The notes: generated by a model not told the origin, from the letters alone. Counted from the first letter of the stretch, positions 18,048-27,082 are shown. The stretch: 64,000 bases of DNA from Luteibacter sp. (GCF_009912395.1 NZ_WNDO01000014.1:62001-126000), one strand, 5' to 3'. Translations and numbers: made by a program.

Positions 18048-18758
18048 ATGTTTTCGTTCCATGACCAGGATGTGCTCGTCGTCGGCGGCAGTTCCGGCAT
18101 CGGGCTGGCCACGGCCCGCGCCTTCGCGGCGGCGGGCACCCGCGTGACCATCGCCTCGCGTTCCCCGGGCAAGCTCGACGCCGCCGTGAAGGACATCGGC
18201 CACGACGCCCGCGCGGTGGTGCTGGACACGGCCGATCCGGTCGCCGTGGAAGCGCTGTTTTCCGCGCATACGTGGCACCACGTCGTGGTGTCGGCGGCGC
18301 AGACACCGTCGGGTCCGGTGCGGCAGCTGGCGCTCGACGATGCCTACGCTGCGATGGAGAGCAAGTTCTGGGGCGCCTATCGCGTGGCCCGTGCGGCGCG
18401 TATCCACGACGGCGGTTCGCTCACGCTGGTGAGCGGCTTTCTGTCGGTGCGCCCCAGTGGCGGCGCCGTGTTGCAGGGGGCGATCAACGCCGCGCTGGAA
18501 AGCCTGGTGCGCGGCATGGCGCTGGAGTTCTCGCCGGTGCGCGTCAACGCGGTGTCGCCCGGCATGATTCGCACGCCGTTGTGGCACGGCATGGACGAAG
18601 GCAAGCGCGACGCGATGTTCGCGGCGGTCGCCGACAAGGTGCCGGCCAAACGCGTGGGCGAGGCGGAGGATGTCGCCAATGCGATTCTCTACGCGGCGGC
18701 GACGCCGTTTACCACGGGCTCCACGATCCTGGTGGATGGCGGCGGCGCCATCGCTTAA
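18048..18758 (+). CDS. SDR-fold protein lacking the catalytic Tyr and Lys
   Basis: A 236-residue short-chain dehydrogenase/reductase with an intact nucleotide-binding GGSSGIG (13-19) and C-terminal family features (VNAVSPGMIRTP, ILVDGGG). Ser129 in LTLVSGF sits where the catalytic Ser is expected, but the Tyr and Lys positions (13 and 17 residues on) are Leu142 and Ile146 in AVLQGAINAAL, so the YxxxK motif is absent. Conventional hydride transfer by proton relay is therefore unlikely; it may bind NAD(P)(H) as a sensor or use another mechanism. AGGAGA precedes the ATG. The divergent LysR gene probably regulates it. Confidence 0.85.
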   Translation: MFSFHDQDVLVVGGSSGIGLATARAFAAAGTRVTIASRSPGKLDAAVKDIGHDARAVVLDTADPVAVEALFSAHTWHHVVVSAAQTPSGPVRQLALDDAYAAMESKFWGAYRVARAARIHDGGSLTLVSGFLSVRPSGGAVLQGAINAALESLVRGMALEFSPVRVNAVSPGMIRTPLWHGMDEGKRDAMFAAVADKVPAKRVGEAEDVANAILYAAATPFTTGSTILVDGGGAIA

Positions 18759-18769
18759 TGACATGCCTT

Positions 18770-18847
18770 ATCGCGGATGCGATCCGCTCCCACCCCTTCC
18801 GTAGAGAGCTTGCTACCAACGGGGTGGGAGCGGATCGCATCCGCGAT
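18770..18847. repeat. inverted repeat, GCTCCCACCCCTT family, copy 2
   Basis: Arms of about 34 bases (18770-18804 and 18814-18847) pair almost completely; both contain GGATGCGATCCGCTCCCACC or its complement. It lies between the convergent SDR and DUF6348-like genes and matches the core of the 14630-14678 element, with longer preserved flanks. Confidence 0.8.
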
Positions 18848-18858
18848 TCAACCGTGCG

Positions 18859-19506
18859 TCAGTCCACCGGCACCAGCGCGATGAAATTGCGCAGGCTGTA
18901 ATAGCGCTCGCGCTGCGGCCATTCGACCGAGGCGATGGCCTTGTGTCCCGCGGCCCAGGGTTCGTTGTCGAGCAACACCTCGACCTGGTTCTTGCCGTCA
19001 CCCGTATTGCCGTAGAACACGCGGATCCAGTGCACGTCCGCGGTGAGCGGCGCGGTGGCGATGGCCGCCTCCAGCGCGGATAACGCGTCTTCGGGGATTT
19101 CCAGCTCGGTGCCTTCGTCGCCACGCAGCGTGAAGTCGCCCACGTAGACGGTGAAACGATGCGCGCCGGCGGTCAGCTCGCGCACGGCGAGTTTTTCCTT
19201 GTTCACCGCATGCCAGCACGCGGCGAGCACCACGTGGAAATCGTTACGCGCGAAATTGTTCAGCGCATCGCGGCAGCCGGCCTTGCCGCCGCCGACGCCG
19301 CCGAAGCTCTCCTCGATGGTGCGTTCCTCGTCGAGCACGATGTCGAGGTCGAGGCGGCCCATGCCACCGTCCTTGCCTTCGTGCCAGATGCCGCGCACGG
19401 CCGGGAAGTCGTCGCCTTCGGTAAGCAGCCAGTCTTCGTCGGGCTCGAGGCCGATGGCGTGGTCGGCGAACAGGTCGATGAGGGCGTTCTGGATAAGTCG
19501 ATCCAT
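18859..19506 (-). CDS. conserved protein of unknown function (DUF6348-like)
   Basis: A 215-residue soluble acidic protein with no signal or membrane segment. It opens MDRLIQNALIDLFADHAIGL, has a Gly-rich loop (SFGGVGGGKAGCRDAL near residue 70) and ends in a beta-rich region with IRVFYGNTGDGKNQVEVLLD. The composition and the YGNTG..EVLLDN segment resemble proteins annotated DUF6348, but that name is from memory and not checked. ATG 19506 is the only Met near the natural N-terminus. It is followed 26 bases upstream by the DUF72 gene in the same direction and may be co-transcribed with it. No function can be given. Confidence 0.75.
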   Translation of the reverse strand: MDRLIQNALIDLFADHAIGLEPDEDWLLTEGDDFPAVRGIWHEGKDGGMGRLDLDIVLDEERTIEESFGGVGGGKAGCRDALNNFARNDFHVVLAACWHAVNKEKLAVRELTAGAHRFTVYVGDFTLRGDEGTELEIPEDALSALEAAIATAPLTADVHWIRVFYGNTGDGKNQVEVLLDNEPWAAGHKAIASVEWPQRERYYSLRNFIALVPVD

Positions 19507-19531
19507 GGGGTGTCCGTGAGGGAGGAACAGG

Positions 19532-20380
19532 TCAGGCGTCGCGATGGAGGCGACTGTCCAATGCGACAGCGGCCGCGGGATTGCGTTCCTTGGCCGCGGA
19601 GATGAAATACACGAAGACGTCGCGCGGCACCATGCCGGGCGTCGTCGCACCCACGTGCGGCAGGTCGGCGGGATCGTCTCCCGCCGCCCATGTACGGACT
19701 CGTGTGGCCCAGGTATCCAGCGCCGCGTCGGGGTAGCCGTGGGCCTCGTCCGCCTGGCTGCGCATCAGCCGGGCGTAGACGAAGGGGCCGGTCAGGTCGG
19801 CGAGCGAGGGATGCTCCAGCGAGTCGGTGAACACCGTGGCGACGCCACGTGCCCGGGCCAGTTCGCACCAGCGCGGGTCCAGGAAGCTCTCGTGGCGGAC
19901 CTCCACGGCATGGCGCAAGGCCAGCCCATCGAACGTTTCCGGCAAAAGGTCGAGGAAAGCGGCGATGTCGTCGGGGTCGAAGCGGCGTGTCGGCAGAAAC
20001 TGCCAGAGGATCGGGCCAAGGCGATCGCCCAGCGCGGTAGCGCCCTGGAGGAAGCGTTCGACGCGCTCCCCCGTGGCCGCGAGTGCGCGAGCCTGGACGA
20101 TGGTCCGGGGTGCCTTCACCGAGAACACGAAGCCTTCGGGCGTCTGCGCCGCCCAGTCGCGCCAGGTGTCCACGGCAGGCGATCGGTAGTAGGTACCGTT
20201 GATTTCAAGGCTTCGCAGCGCGTTGCTCGCGTATTCCAGTTCCCGTCGCTGCACGAGGCCCGGTGGATAGAACGTGCCGCGCCACGGTTCGTGGATCCAG
20301 CCACCGATGCCGCAACATATCCTGCCCATTGCGGGCCTGCCTTGCGCTTTCTTGCTACGGGAGGCGTTCATTGTGCGCAT
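19532..20380 (-). CDS. DUF72 (YecE-like) TIM-barrel protein
   Basis: A 282-residue DUF72 protein: CGIGGWIHEPWRGTFYPPGL near residue 25 and the block EINGTYYRSP, SVKAPRTIVQ, LGPILWQFLP and HAVEVRHESF are characteristic. DUF72/YecE proteins form a TIM barrel; their activity is not established. Possible starts are the ATGs at 20380, 20371 and 20329; the last (MGRICCGIGG) has AAGGCAGG upstream and is a reasonable alternative. It leads a possible two-gene unit with the DUF6348-like gene and is divergent from the response regulator. Confidence 0.88.
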   Translation of the reverse strand: MRTMNASRSKKAQGRPAMGRICCGIGGWIHEPWRGTFYPPGLVQRRELEYASNALRSLEINGTYYRSPAVDTWRDWAAQTPEGFVFSVKAPRTIVQARALAATGERVERFLQGATALGDRLGPILWQFLPTRRFDPDDIAAFLDLLPETFDGLALRHAVEVRHESFLDPRWCELARARGVATVFTDSLEHPSLADLTGPFVYARLMRSQADEAHGYPDAALDTWATRVRTWAAGDDPADLPHVGATTPGMVPRDVFVYFISAAKERNPAAAVALDSRLHRDA

Positions 20381-20486
20381 CGTCGCAATTGTCGGGTGGA
20401 TGGCGTGTCATGGGATACGAGGCAACATATATTTGCGGGTCACCCTTTGCGCGATACTCCGCGCACCCTCCCCCGGCCAAGGCGCC

Positions 20487-21107
20487 ATGGCATCCATCCG
20501 CATCATGACCGTCGACGATCATCCCCTGCTGCGCGAAGGCATCGCGGCGGTGATCGAAGGACAGCCCGGGCTGGAACTGGTCGCCGAGGCGAGCACGGGC
20601 GAAGAGGCGATCGAGCGGTACCGGCAGGTGCGTCCCGACCTCACGCTGATGGACCTGCAGATGCCCGGCATGGGTGGCATCGCCGCCATCGAGAAGATCC
20701 GCGGCGAATTCCCCGATGCCCGCATCCTCGTGCTCACGACCTACCGCGGCGACGTGCAGGCGATGAAGGCGTTTCGTGCCGGCGCACAGGGGTATCTGCT
20801 CAAGAGCGAACTGCGCAAGGACATGCTGGCGACGATCCACCAGATCATGGAGGGCAAGCGCCGCGTGCCGGAAGAAATCGCCAACGAGATGGCGGAATAC
20901 GCGGCCGACGACGAGCTGACCCCGCGCGAGACCCAGGTGCTCACGCGCGTCGCCATGGGCGAGGCCAATCGCGACGTCGCGGTGGCGCTGGGAATCGCCG
21001 AGGAAACGGTGAAGGCGCACATGAAGAGCATCCTCGCCAAGCTGCAGGCCAACGATCGCACGCATGCCGTCGCCATCGCGCTGCGCCGGGGCATCATCGG
21101 CCTCTGA
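20487..21107 (+). CDS. NarL/FixJ-type response regulator (orphan)
   Basis: A 206-residue two-domain regulator: receiver with Asp10/Asp11 (VDDHP), phosphoacceptor Asp56 in LMDLQMPG, Thr/Lys switch (LLKSELRKD) and a LuxR-type HTH from about residue 140 (LTPRETQVL, ANRDVAVALGIAEETVKAHM). Phosphorylation would allow dimer binding to DNA. No histidine kinase gene is adjacent, so the partner must be elsewhere. The start ATG 20487 lies just before the receiver. A TATATT-containing AT-rich patch near 20430 is the likely promoter region. Confidence 0.92.
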   Translation: MASIRIMTVDDHPLLREGIAAVIEGQPGLELVAEASTGEEAIERYRQVRPDLTLMDLQMPGMGGIAAIEKIRGEFPDARILVLTTYRGDVQAMKAFRAGAQGYLLKSELRKDMLATIHQIMEGKRRVPEEIANEMAEYAADDELTPRETQVLTRVAMGEANRDVAVALGIAEETVKAHMKSILAKLQANDRTHAVAIALRRGIIGL

Positions 21108-21112
21108 CGCCC

Positions 21113-22081
21113 CTAGCGTGCGTGGGCGTGGCGCTTGCGGTACTCCGCCGGGGTGACGCCAAGTCGGCGTACGAAGGCGCGGCGCAGGCCATTGGCATCG
21201 GCATAGCCGCAGCGCGCGGCGACCCGCTTGGGCGTCTCGTGCCCCTCTTCCAGCCAGCGCCTCGCCGCCTCCACCCGCATCGACTCCACGAACTCGGCGG
21301 GCGTCATGCCCGTCTCGTGGCCGAACACGCGGGCGAAATGCCGGGGACTCATGCCGACCCGGGCCGCCATGTTGGCGACCGAATGATCTTCGCCGGGATG
21401 GGCGGCCACATAGCGCTGCAATTCCTGGAGGGCGCCACGGCCGGCCGGCGCGGCGTCGCCGTGCCGACTGAACTGCAATTGCCCGCCCGGCCGCCGATAG
21501 AAGACCACCAGTTCGGCGGCGACCGCCATGGCGACCTCGCGTCCGAGATCCTCTTCGACCAACGCCAGGGCCAGGTCCATGCCTGCCGTGACCCCGGCCG
21601 CCGTGCAGACCGCCCCATCGCGCACTACGAAGGCATCGGCCTCCACCTGTAGCGAGGGATGCCGCTGGGCGAGCAGTTCGGCGACCTTCCAGTGGGTGGT
21701 TACCCTGCGCCCGTCGAGGAGGCCCGTGCGGGCGAACAGTAAGGCGCCGCTGCAGATGGAGCCATGCCGACGGGCACGCCCGGCATGGCGGCGCATCCAG
21801 TCGATCACGTGCGGCTCCGAGGACGCTCCCGGCAGGTCGGGGGAGCCGGCCACCAGCAGAGTATCCAAGCGCTCGATCTCTTCCAGCACGCTGCGGTCGG
21901 GCAGGAAGCGGATACCCGAGGAGGCGGCGACGGCCAGGGGCGCCGTGCCCACAGTGACCACGCGATAGACATCGCGCCCCGTCTGCCGGTTGGCCTCGGC
22001 GAACACGTCCGCCGGCCCGGACACGTCCAGCATCTGGACGCCGGGCGGGGCAAGAATGACGATGGGTAGCGGTGTCTGCAT
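21113..22081 (-). CDS. GlxA-family AraC regulator with DJ-1/PfpI domain
   Basis: About 322 residues: an N-terminal DJ-1/PfpI-like amidase-fold sensor domain (VILAPPGVQMLDVSGPADVF; nucleophile-elbow-like SICSGALLFA with Cys near 109) and a C-terminal AraC helix-turn-helix pair (MAARVGMSPRHFARVF; RCGYADANGLRRAF). Members of this group (GlxA, ArgR/CdhR, GbdR) often control catabolism of nitrogen compounds. The start is either ATG 22081 (MQTPLP) or 22090. It is divergent from the HD-domain hydrolase gene, with CGTCA-AATCA-TGACG (22113-22127) between them as a possible operator. Confidence 0.92.
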   Translation of the reverse strand: MQTPLPIVILAPPGVQMLDVSGPADVFAEANRQTGRDVYRVVTVGTAPLAVAASSGIRFLPDRSVLEEIERLDTLLVAGSPDLPGASSEPHVIDWMRRHAGRARRHGSICSGALLFARTGLLDGRRVTTHWKVAELLAQRHPSLQVEADAFVVRDGAVCTAAGVTAGMDLALALVEEDLGREVAMAVAAELVVFYRRPGGQLQFSRHGDAAPAGRGALQELQRYVAAHPGEDHSVANMAARVGMSPRHFARVFGHETGMTPAEFVESMRVEAARRWLEEGHETPKRVAARCGYADANGLRRAFVRRLGVTPAEYRKRHAHAR

Positions 22082-22176
22082 GGCGCGCAAGATGGCAGGA
22101 ATGGATGCATTGCGTCAAATCATGACGTGCGCCTTCCGCGCTGCAATGGTGGTCCATCCTCCACCGGACCCTCGCC

Positions 22177-22815
22177 ATGACCGCCATCGCCGGCATCGCC
22201 ATCCCCGACAGCGCCCTCGCACGCGACATCACCCAGCTCGTGCGCGATACCGAAACCGACCTTCTCTACCACCATTCCCGACGGGTGTTCCTGTTCGGGG
22301 CGCTCAGTGGCAACGCCCGGGGCCTCGCCTACGACGCCGAACTGCTTTATGCCGGCGCCATGTTCCACGACATGGGCCTGATGGCGGCCCATGCGAGCGC
22401 CTCCGACCGTTTCGAGGTGGATGGCGCCAACGCCGCACGGGACTTCCTGCGTTCGCGCGGTATCGACGAAGCCCAGATCGACATCGTCTGGGCTTCGATC
22501 GCCTTGCACACCACCCCCGGCATTCCTCAGTACATGAAGCCCGAGATCGCCCTGGTGACCGCGGGCGTGGAAATGGACGTGCTGGGCCTAGGCTTCGGTA
22601 CTGTGTCCACGGCAGATCGGGAATCGGTGGCCGAGGCCCACCCGCGTGGGCCGGCCTTCAAGCAAGGCATTATCGACGCCTTCTACGAGGGCGTGCGCCG
22701 CAAGCCGGAAACGACGTTCGGCAACGTCAAGGCCGACGTGATGGCGTACAAGGAGCCGCATTTCCATCGCACGGATTTCTGCCAGTGCATCCTCCATAAC
22801 GCCTGGCCGACCTGA
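22177..22815 (+). CDS. HD-domain hydrolase, cyanamide-hydratase-like
   Basis: A 212-residue HD phosphohydrolase-fold protein with metal ligands His33 (YHHSRRVFLFG), His64-Asp65 (AMFHDMGL), His111 (SIALHTTPG) and Asp134 (GVEMDVLG), a pattern seen in the cyanamide hydratase/DDI2-like branch. Those enzymes hydrate cyanamide to urea in fungi and yeast; bacterial homologues are mostly uncharacterised. It is the likely target of the divergent GlxA-type regulator. The start has CCTCGCC before it and no strong ribosome site, but ATG 22177 is the natural N-terminus. Confidence 0.85.
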   Translation: MTAIAGIAIPDSALARDITQLVRDTETDLLYHHSRRVFLFGALSGNARGLAYDAELLYAGAMFHDMGLMAAHASASDRFEVDGANAARDFLRSRGIDEAQIDIVWASIALHTTPGIPQYMKPEIALVTAGVEMDVLGLGFGTVSTADRESVAEAHPRGPAFKQGIIDAFYEGVRRKPETTFGNVKADVMAYKEPHFHRTDFCQCILHNAWPT

Positions 22816-22840
22816 TTTGGTTGCGTCCGCAAGGATGACG

Positions 22841-22866
22841 GATTTGATCTGATAATCATTCGCACT
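22841..22866. promoter_or_regulatory. partial Fur box upstream of the TonB receptor gene
   Basis: GATAATCATT at 22851-22860 matches the central ten bases of the Fur consensus, with CGC in place of ATC to the right and a poorer left repeat. It lies about 45-64 bases before the receptor start, a usual place for iron repression. The match is partial, so regulation by Fur is probable, not shown. Confidence 0.55.
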
Positions 22867-22904
22867 TACGATGGCGGCCTTTCGCTTTGTGCCAGGCCGC
22901 CTCG

Positions 22905-25118
22905 ATGTCGTTCCGCCCAGCCCTTCTCGCCGTCGCCATCGTCGGCGCCCTCACCGCGCACCCGGTCCTGGCCGAGGATGTTCCCACGCCTCCCCCGGCC
23001 GAGCTGGAAGGCGTCAAGGTGGTGGGCAACTGGCTGGGCGAGGCGGCGACCAACGCGGTGCAGAACCATCCGGGCGCACGCACGGTCGTGCGCCGCGAGG
23101 AACTGCGCGAGGCCGGTGCGATCAATCTGCGCGACGCCCTGCGCCGCATTCCCGGCGTGCAGGTGCAGGAAAGCAACGGCACGGGCGGCAGCGATGTCTC
23201 GCTGAATGTCGGCGTGCGCGGCCTCACCTCGCGCCTGTCGCCCCGCTCCACCATCCTGCTCGACGGCGTGCCCCTCGCCGTGGTGCCGTACGGCCAGCCG
23301 CAGGTGTCGATGGCACCGGTCGGCCTGGGCAACCTGCAGGCGGTGGACGTGGTGCGCGGCGGCGGTTCCGTGCGTTACGGGCCGCAGAACGTCGGCGGCA
23401 TCATCAACTTCGTCACCCGCGACATCCCCGAGACCTTCGGCGGCAGCACGGGCGTGCAGTTCCAGGGCAGCGAAAAGGGCGGGATCCGCACCAACAGCAA
23501 CCTGTTCCTCGGCGGCACCACGCAGAACGGCCTCGGCGTTGCCCTGCTCTACAACGGCGTGCATGGCCCGGGCTTCCGCGAGCACGAGGACAACGAAAGC
23601 ATCGATGACGTGATGCTCAAGGCGAAGTACGCCTTCAGCAGCGAGGACACGCTCAGCGCGAGCATCCACCATTACGACGGCCAGGCGGGCATGCCCGGTG
23701 GCCTCACGCAGGCCGACTACGACGCCGACCCGTTCCAGTCGCGCCGTCCGTTCGACGACTTCCACGGCCGTCGCACCGACTACGTGCTGAAGTACAGCCA
23801 TGTGGACGATCGCCGTAGCTTCGAGGTGCAGACCTATTACACCGACAGCTTCCGCGGCAGCCACATCGAGACGATCACGGCCAATCCCAACGGCACGTGG
23901 ACGCACCAGCTCAACGCCTATCCGCGCAACTACCACACCTTCGCCATCGAGCCGCGCTATTCGCAGCTGTTCGACTGGGGCCAGGTCACGCACGAGATCG
24001 GTGTCGGCTATCGCTACACGAACGAAGCGATGCACGAGCAGACGTTGCGCAACAACAAGTACAACTCGCGCCTGTGGTACACGCCGTACGACAGCAATCC
24101 GTACGACGGCCCCTACGTGCTCTCCGGCAACAACACCGGCAGCAACGAGGCGCACGCGCTGTACATCGACGACACCATCAATGCCGGCAACTGGACGATC
24201 ACGCCGGGCATCCGCTACGAGCGCATCCGCAGCCAGTGGGAAGCGCATCCGAGCAGCACGGTGGTGGTGAAGGGCCCGACTCAGCGTCGCGAGGACTACT
24301 CCAAGCCCCTGCCCTCGCTCAACGTGATCTACCACGTCAGCGACGCGCTCAAGCTGTACGCCAACGCGGAAACCTCGTTCGGCGCGCTGCAGTACTTCCA
24401 GATCGGCCAGAAGGATTCGACCAACCAGTTCGCGTCGGGCCTGAAGCCGGAGACGGCGCGCACCTACGAGATCGGCTCGCGCTACGACACCAAGGCCTGG
24501 GGCGGCGAGGTGTCGGTGTTCCGGATCAACTTCGACCATGAGCTCCAGCTCGTGGGCAAGCTGCCCAACCAGCCGGACTCGCACGATGGCTGGACCTCGC
24601 TTGGCGCCACCACGCACAAGGGCGTGGAGACGGCCGGACACGTGGACCTCGGCGCATTCAACGACGCCCTCGACGGCCTGACGCTGTGGGGCACCGCGAC
24701 CTATACGCACGCCTTCTACAAGCACGGCTCGTTCACCGGCCGCGACCTGCCGTTCTATTCGCGTCGCACGGCCAACCTGGGCCTGCGCTACGGCATCGCG
24801 CAGTGGACCTTCAACCTCGACGCGTTCGCGCAGTCGAAGCAGCATTCGCCGGGTTCGCCCAGCTTCGACCCGACGCGCCCCAGCGTGTACCAGACCGTAC
24901 CGACGCCCGATGGCGACCTCGGCGACATCCCGGGCTGGACCACCTGGAACGCGCGCGCCGAATACGCCTTCGGTCCGTCGTTCTCCAACCTGCGTCTGGG
25001 CGTGGGCGTGAAGAACCTCACCGACAAGCGCTATTTCACGCGATCGACCGATAACAACGACGGCATCTACGTCGGCCAGCCGCGCACGTACTTCGTGCAG
25101 GCGTCGGTGGACTTCTGA
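22905..25118 (+). CDS. TonB-dependent outer-membrane receptor, FecA-like (ferric complex uptake)
   Basis: A 737-residue receptor with a signal peptide (LLAVAIVGALTAHPVLA), a short N-terminal segment without a signalling domain, a plug (RREELREAGAINLRDALRRI, LNVGVRGLTSRLSPRSTILL, VRGGGSVRYGPQNVGGIINF) and a barrel ending in YFVQASVDF with the aromatic terminal residue. The plug is close to FecA/siderophore receptors. It binds a ferric complex and passes it to the periplasm using TonB energy; the ligand is not evident. Its TGA overlaps the ATG of the PepSY gene, so they form an operon. A partial Fur box stands upstream. Confidence 0.93.
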   Translation: MSFRPALLAVAIVGALTAHPVLAEDVPTPPPAELEGVKVVGNWLGEAATNAVQNHPGARTVVRREELREAGAINLRDALRRIPGVQVQESNGTGGSDVSLNVGVRGLTSRLSPRSTILLDGVPLAVVPYGQPQVSMAPVGLGNLQAVDVVRGGGSVRYGPQNVGGIINFVTRDIPETFGGSTGVQFQGSEKGGIRTNSNLFLGGTTQNGLGVALLYNGVHGPGFREHEDNESIDDVMLKAKYAFSSEDTLSASIHHYDGQAGMPGGLTQADYDADPFQSRRPFDDFHGRRTDYVLKYSHVDDRRSFEVQTYYTDSFRGSHIETITANPNGTWTHQLNAYPRNYHTFAIEPRYSQLFDWGQVTHEIGVGYRYTNEAMHEQTLRNNKYNSRLWYTPYDSNPYDGPYVLSGNNTGSNEAHALYIDDTINAGNWTITPGIRYERIRSQWEAHPSSTVVVKGPTQRREDYSKPLPSLNVIYHVSDALKLYANAETSFGALQYFQIGQKDSTNQFASGLKPETARTYEIGSRYDTKAWGGEVSVFRINFDHELQLVGKLPNQPDSHDGWTSLGATTHKGVETAGHVDLGAFNDALDGLTLWGTATYTHAFYKHGSFTGRDLPFYSRRTANLGLRYGIAQWTFNLDAFAQSKQHSPGSPSFDPTRPSVYQTVPTPDGDLGDIPGWTTWNARAEYAFGPSFSNLRLGVGVKNLTDKRYFTRSTDNNDGIYVGQPRTYFVQASVDF

Positions 25119-26203
25119 TGGCCCCGTCACCGCGCCGCTTCCGTTCCGCGCTGAAGACCCTGCACCTGTGGCTGGGTCTCACGCTCGGCTTGTTGCTGGC
25201 GCTGGTGACGCTCTCGGGTAGCGTGCTGGTCTTCGAAGATCCCCTGTTCGAAGCCGCGCACCACGATCTCGTGGCGCGTCCCCTGCCCGACCTCGCGACC
25301 CAGGGCCACGCCCTGGCGACCCTGCTGCACTCGCCGGAAGGCAAGGGCCTGCGCACCGTGGCCGCTCCGTCGGCGGAGCTGCCTGTATGGGACGGCCAAG
25401 CGCGTAACGGCGATCATTTCTACTTCGATGCGAGCACGGGCGACCTGCTGCTGCATCGTGTGCAGGCGGGCGATGTCCTGCTGATGCTCAAGGAATGGCA
25501 CACCAAGCTGTTGAGCGGTGAGATTGGCGAGACCGTGCTGGGCATCGTCTCCATCACCGGCCTGTTCATGCTGTTCTCGGGTGTCTGGCTCTATTGGCCC
25601 GGCCGCCAGCGCGCGCTGCGCCACCTGAAGCCGCATACGCAGCCGCCGGTGCTGCGCTGGGCGAGCTTCCATCGTTTCGTGGGCGTCGCCGCCCTGCCGC
25701 TGTTGATCGTCGCGCTGGGTACCGGCGTCACGATGGCCTATCGCGGCGCCGTCCGCGACGGTCTCGCGGCGGCCTTCCACGAACCGGCACGTCCGAAGCC
25801 GCCGAAGCTGCCCGTCGCCAAGGGCATCGACTGGCCCGCGATCCTTGCCGCCGCGCAGGCCGTGGCACCCGACGCCGCACTCACCCGCCTGACCTTGCCC
25901 GGCAAGGACAACGGCACGCTGGTGATGCGTATCCGCCGCGTGGGCGAATGGAACCCGATCGGCCGCAGTTCGGTCTGGATCGATCCGGCCACTGCGACGG
26001 TGGTCGGTGGCGAGGATGCGACAAAGCTGGGACCGGGCGGTCGACTTGCCAACACGCTGTTCCCGATCCATTCCGCCGCCGTCGGCGGCCTCGCCTGGCG
26101 CATCGTGGCCTGCATCACCGGCCTGCTGCCCGGCTTCCTGCTGGTGACGGGCTTCCTGTTCTGGCGTGCGCGGCAACGTCGCCCTGCCCGCGGCAGGCCA
26201 TAA
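25118..26203 (+). CDS. PepSY-associated transmembrane protein
   Basis: A 361-residue inner-membrane protein with about four helices (LGLTLGLLLALVTLSGSVLVF at 20-40; ITGLFMLFSGVWLYW near 150; VALPLLIV near 190; a C-terminal helix GLLPGFLLVTGFLFWRAR) and periplasmic PepSY-type domains between. Conserved His residues (LHLWLG, EWHTKLLSGEIGE, FHRFVG) suggest heme or iron contact. Such proteins are found next to TonB siderophore receptors and several (FoxB, PiuB type) reduce ferric siderophores. Translation is coupled to the receptor by an ATGA overlap, which supports a shared iron role. Confidence 0.9.
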   Translation: MAPSPRRFRSALKTLHLWLGLTLGLLLALVTLSGSVLVFEDPLFEAAHHDLVARPLPDLATQGHALATLLHSPEGKGLRTVAAPSAELPVWDGQARNGDHFYFDASTGDLLLHRVQAGDVLLMLKEWHTKLLSGEIGETVLGIVSITGLFMLFSGVWLYWPGRQRALRHLKPHTQPPVLRWASFHRFVGVAALPLLIVALGTGVTMAYRGAVRDGLAAAFHEPARPKPPKLPVAKGIDWPAILAAAQAVAPDAALTRLTLPGKDNGTLVMRIRRVGEWNPIGRSSVWIDPATATVVGGEDATKLGPGGRLANTLFPIHSAAVGGLAWRIVACITGLLPGFLLVTGFLFWRARQRRPARGRP

Positions 26204-26271
26204 GTCAGGCTCGTTGCCGCCCATTGGGCGCATTATCCTGCGGTTCGCCATCGCTCATGGGAACCATCGAA

Positions 26272-27072
26272 ATGCGTCGACTCCTGCTCGCTCTCGCGGC
26301 TTGCGCCGCCCTGCCCGCCCTCGCCGACGATCATCCGGAGTGGACGCAGCCGGTCGCGCCGCATGCGATCTTCGCCAATACGTACTACGTGGGCACCAAG
26401 GGTCTTTCATCGATCCTGGTGACCTCGCCGCAAGGCCATGTGCTGATCGATGTTCCGATGAATGACGCGATCGCCGCGCAGGTCGAGGCGAACATCCGCA
26501 CACTCGGCTTCAAGCCGGAAGACATCCGGCTGATCCTCAACAGTCATCCTCACTTCGATCATGCAGGTGGCATCGCGAAGCTGGCGAAGGACACGGGTGC
26601 GCCGGTGCGCACCACGGCCGCTACCGCGAAAGCCATGCTGCTGGGCGGCCGTGATCCGGACGACCCGCAGTTTGGCGAAGCGGCGGCCTATACGGCGCTG
26701 AAAGCCCGTGGCGACATCGTGGACGGCACCGTCGTCAGCGTAGGTCCCTTGCGCCTGACCGCGCATATCACGCCCGGACATACGCCGGGCGGCACGGCGT
26801 GGACGTGGCGCTCCTGCGAAGGTGCCAGCTGCAAGGACATCGCCTTTGTCGACAGCCTGTTCGCCTTTTCGTCGGACAGCTATCGCTACAGCGCGCATCC
26901 CGCGTTTGTGTCGGCTTATCGCAAGACCTTCGAGCGCGTCGCCGCCCTTCCCTGCGACCTGCTCATCACCCCGCATCCGGAACAGGGCGAAGGCGAAACC
27001 TGCAAGAGCTATGCAGCCGCAGGTGCGAAACGACTCGACGAGAAACTGGCTAGCGAAAAGAAGGCGCATTGA
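26272..27072 (+). CDS. subclass B3 metallo-beta-lactamase
   Basis: A 266-residue exported protein (signal MRRLLLALAACAALPALA). The zinc ligands of subclass B3 are all present: His92, His94, Asp96 and His97 in NSHPHFDHAGG, His170 in TPGHTPGG and His235 in TPHPEQ. B3 numbering has the first site His116/118/196 and the second Asp120/His121/His263, which fits. A cysteine pair (C228, C244) may form the disulfide known from the L1 enzyme. The likely activity is hydrolysis of penicillins, cephalosporins and carbapenems in the periplasm. ATG 26272 follows GGGAA; ATG 26257 is an in-frame alternative. It stands 68 bases after the iron operon. Confidence 0.9.
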   Translation: MRRLLLALAACAALPALADDHPEWTQPVAPHAIFANTYYVGTKGLSSILVTSPQGHVLIDVPMNDAIAAQVEANIRTLGFKPEDIRLILNSHPHFDHAGGIAKLAKDTGAPVRTTAATAKAMLLGGRDPDDPQFGEAAAYTALKARGDIVDGTVVSVGPLRLTAHITPGHTPGGTAWTWRSCEGASCKDIAFVDSLFAFSSDSYRYSAHPAFVSAYRKTFERVAALPCDLLITPHPEQGEGETCKSYAAAGAKRLDEKLASEKKAH

Positions 27073-27082
27073 TCGACGCCTG

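Noticed and set aside
19544..21652. A 702-codon frame antisense to DUF72 and across the response regulator
   Set aside because: It crosses three real genes and has no family features; the parts in the other frames are recognisable.
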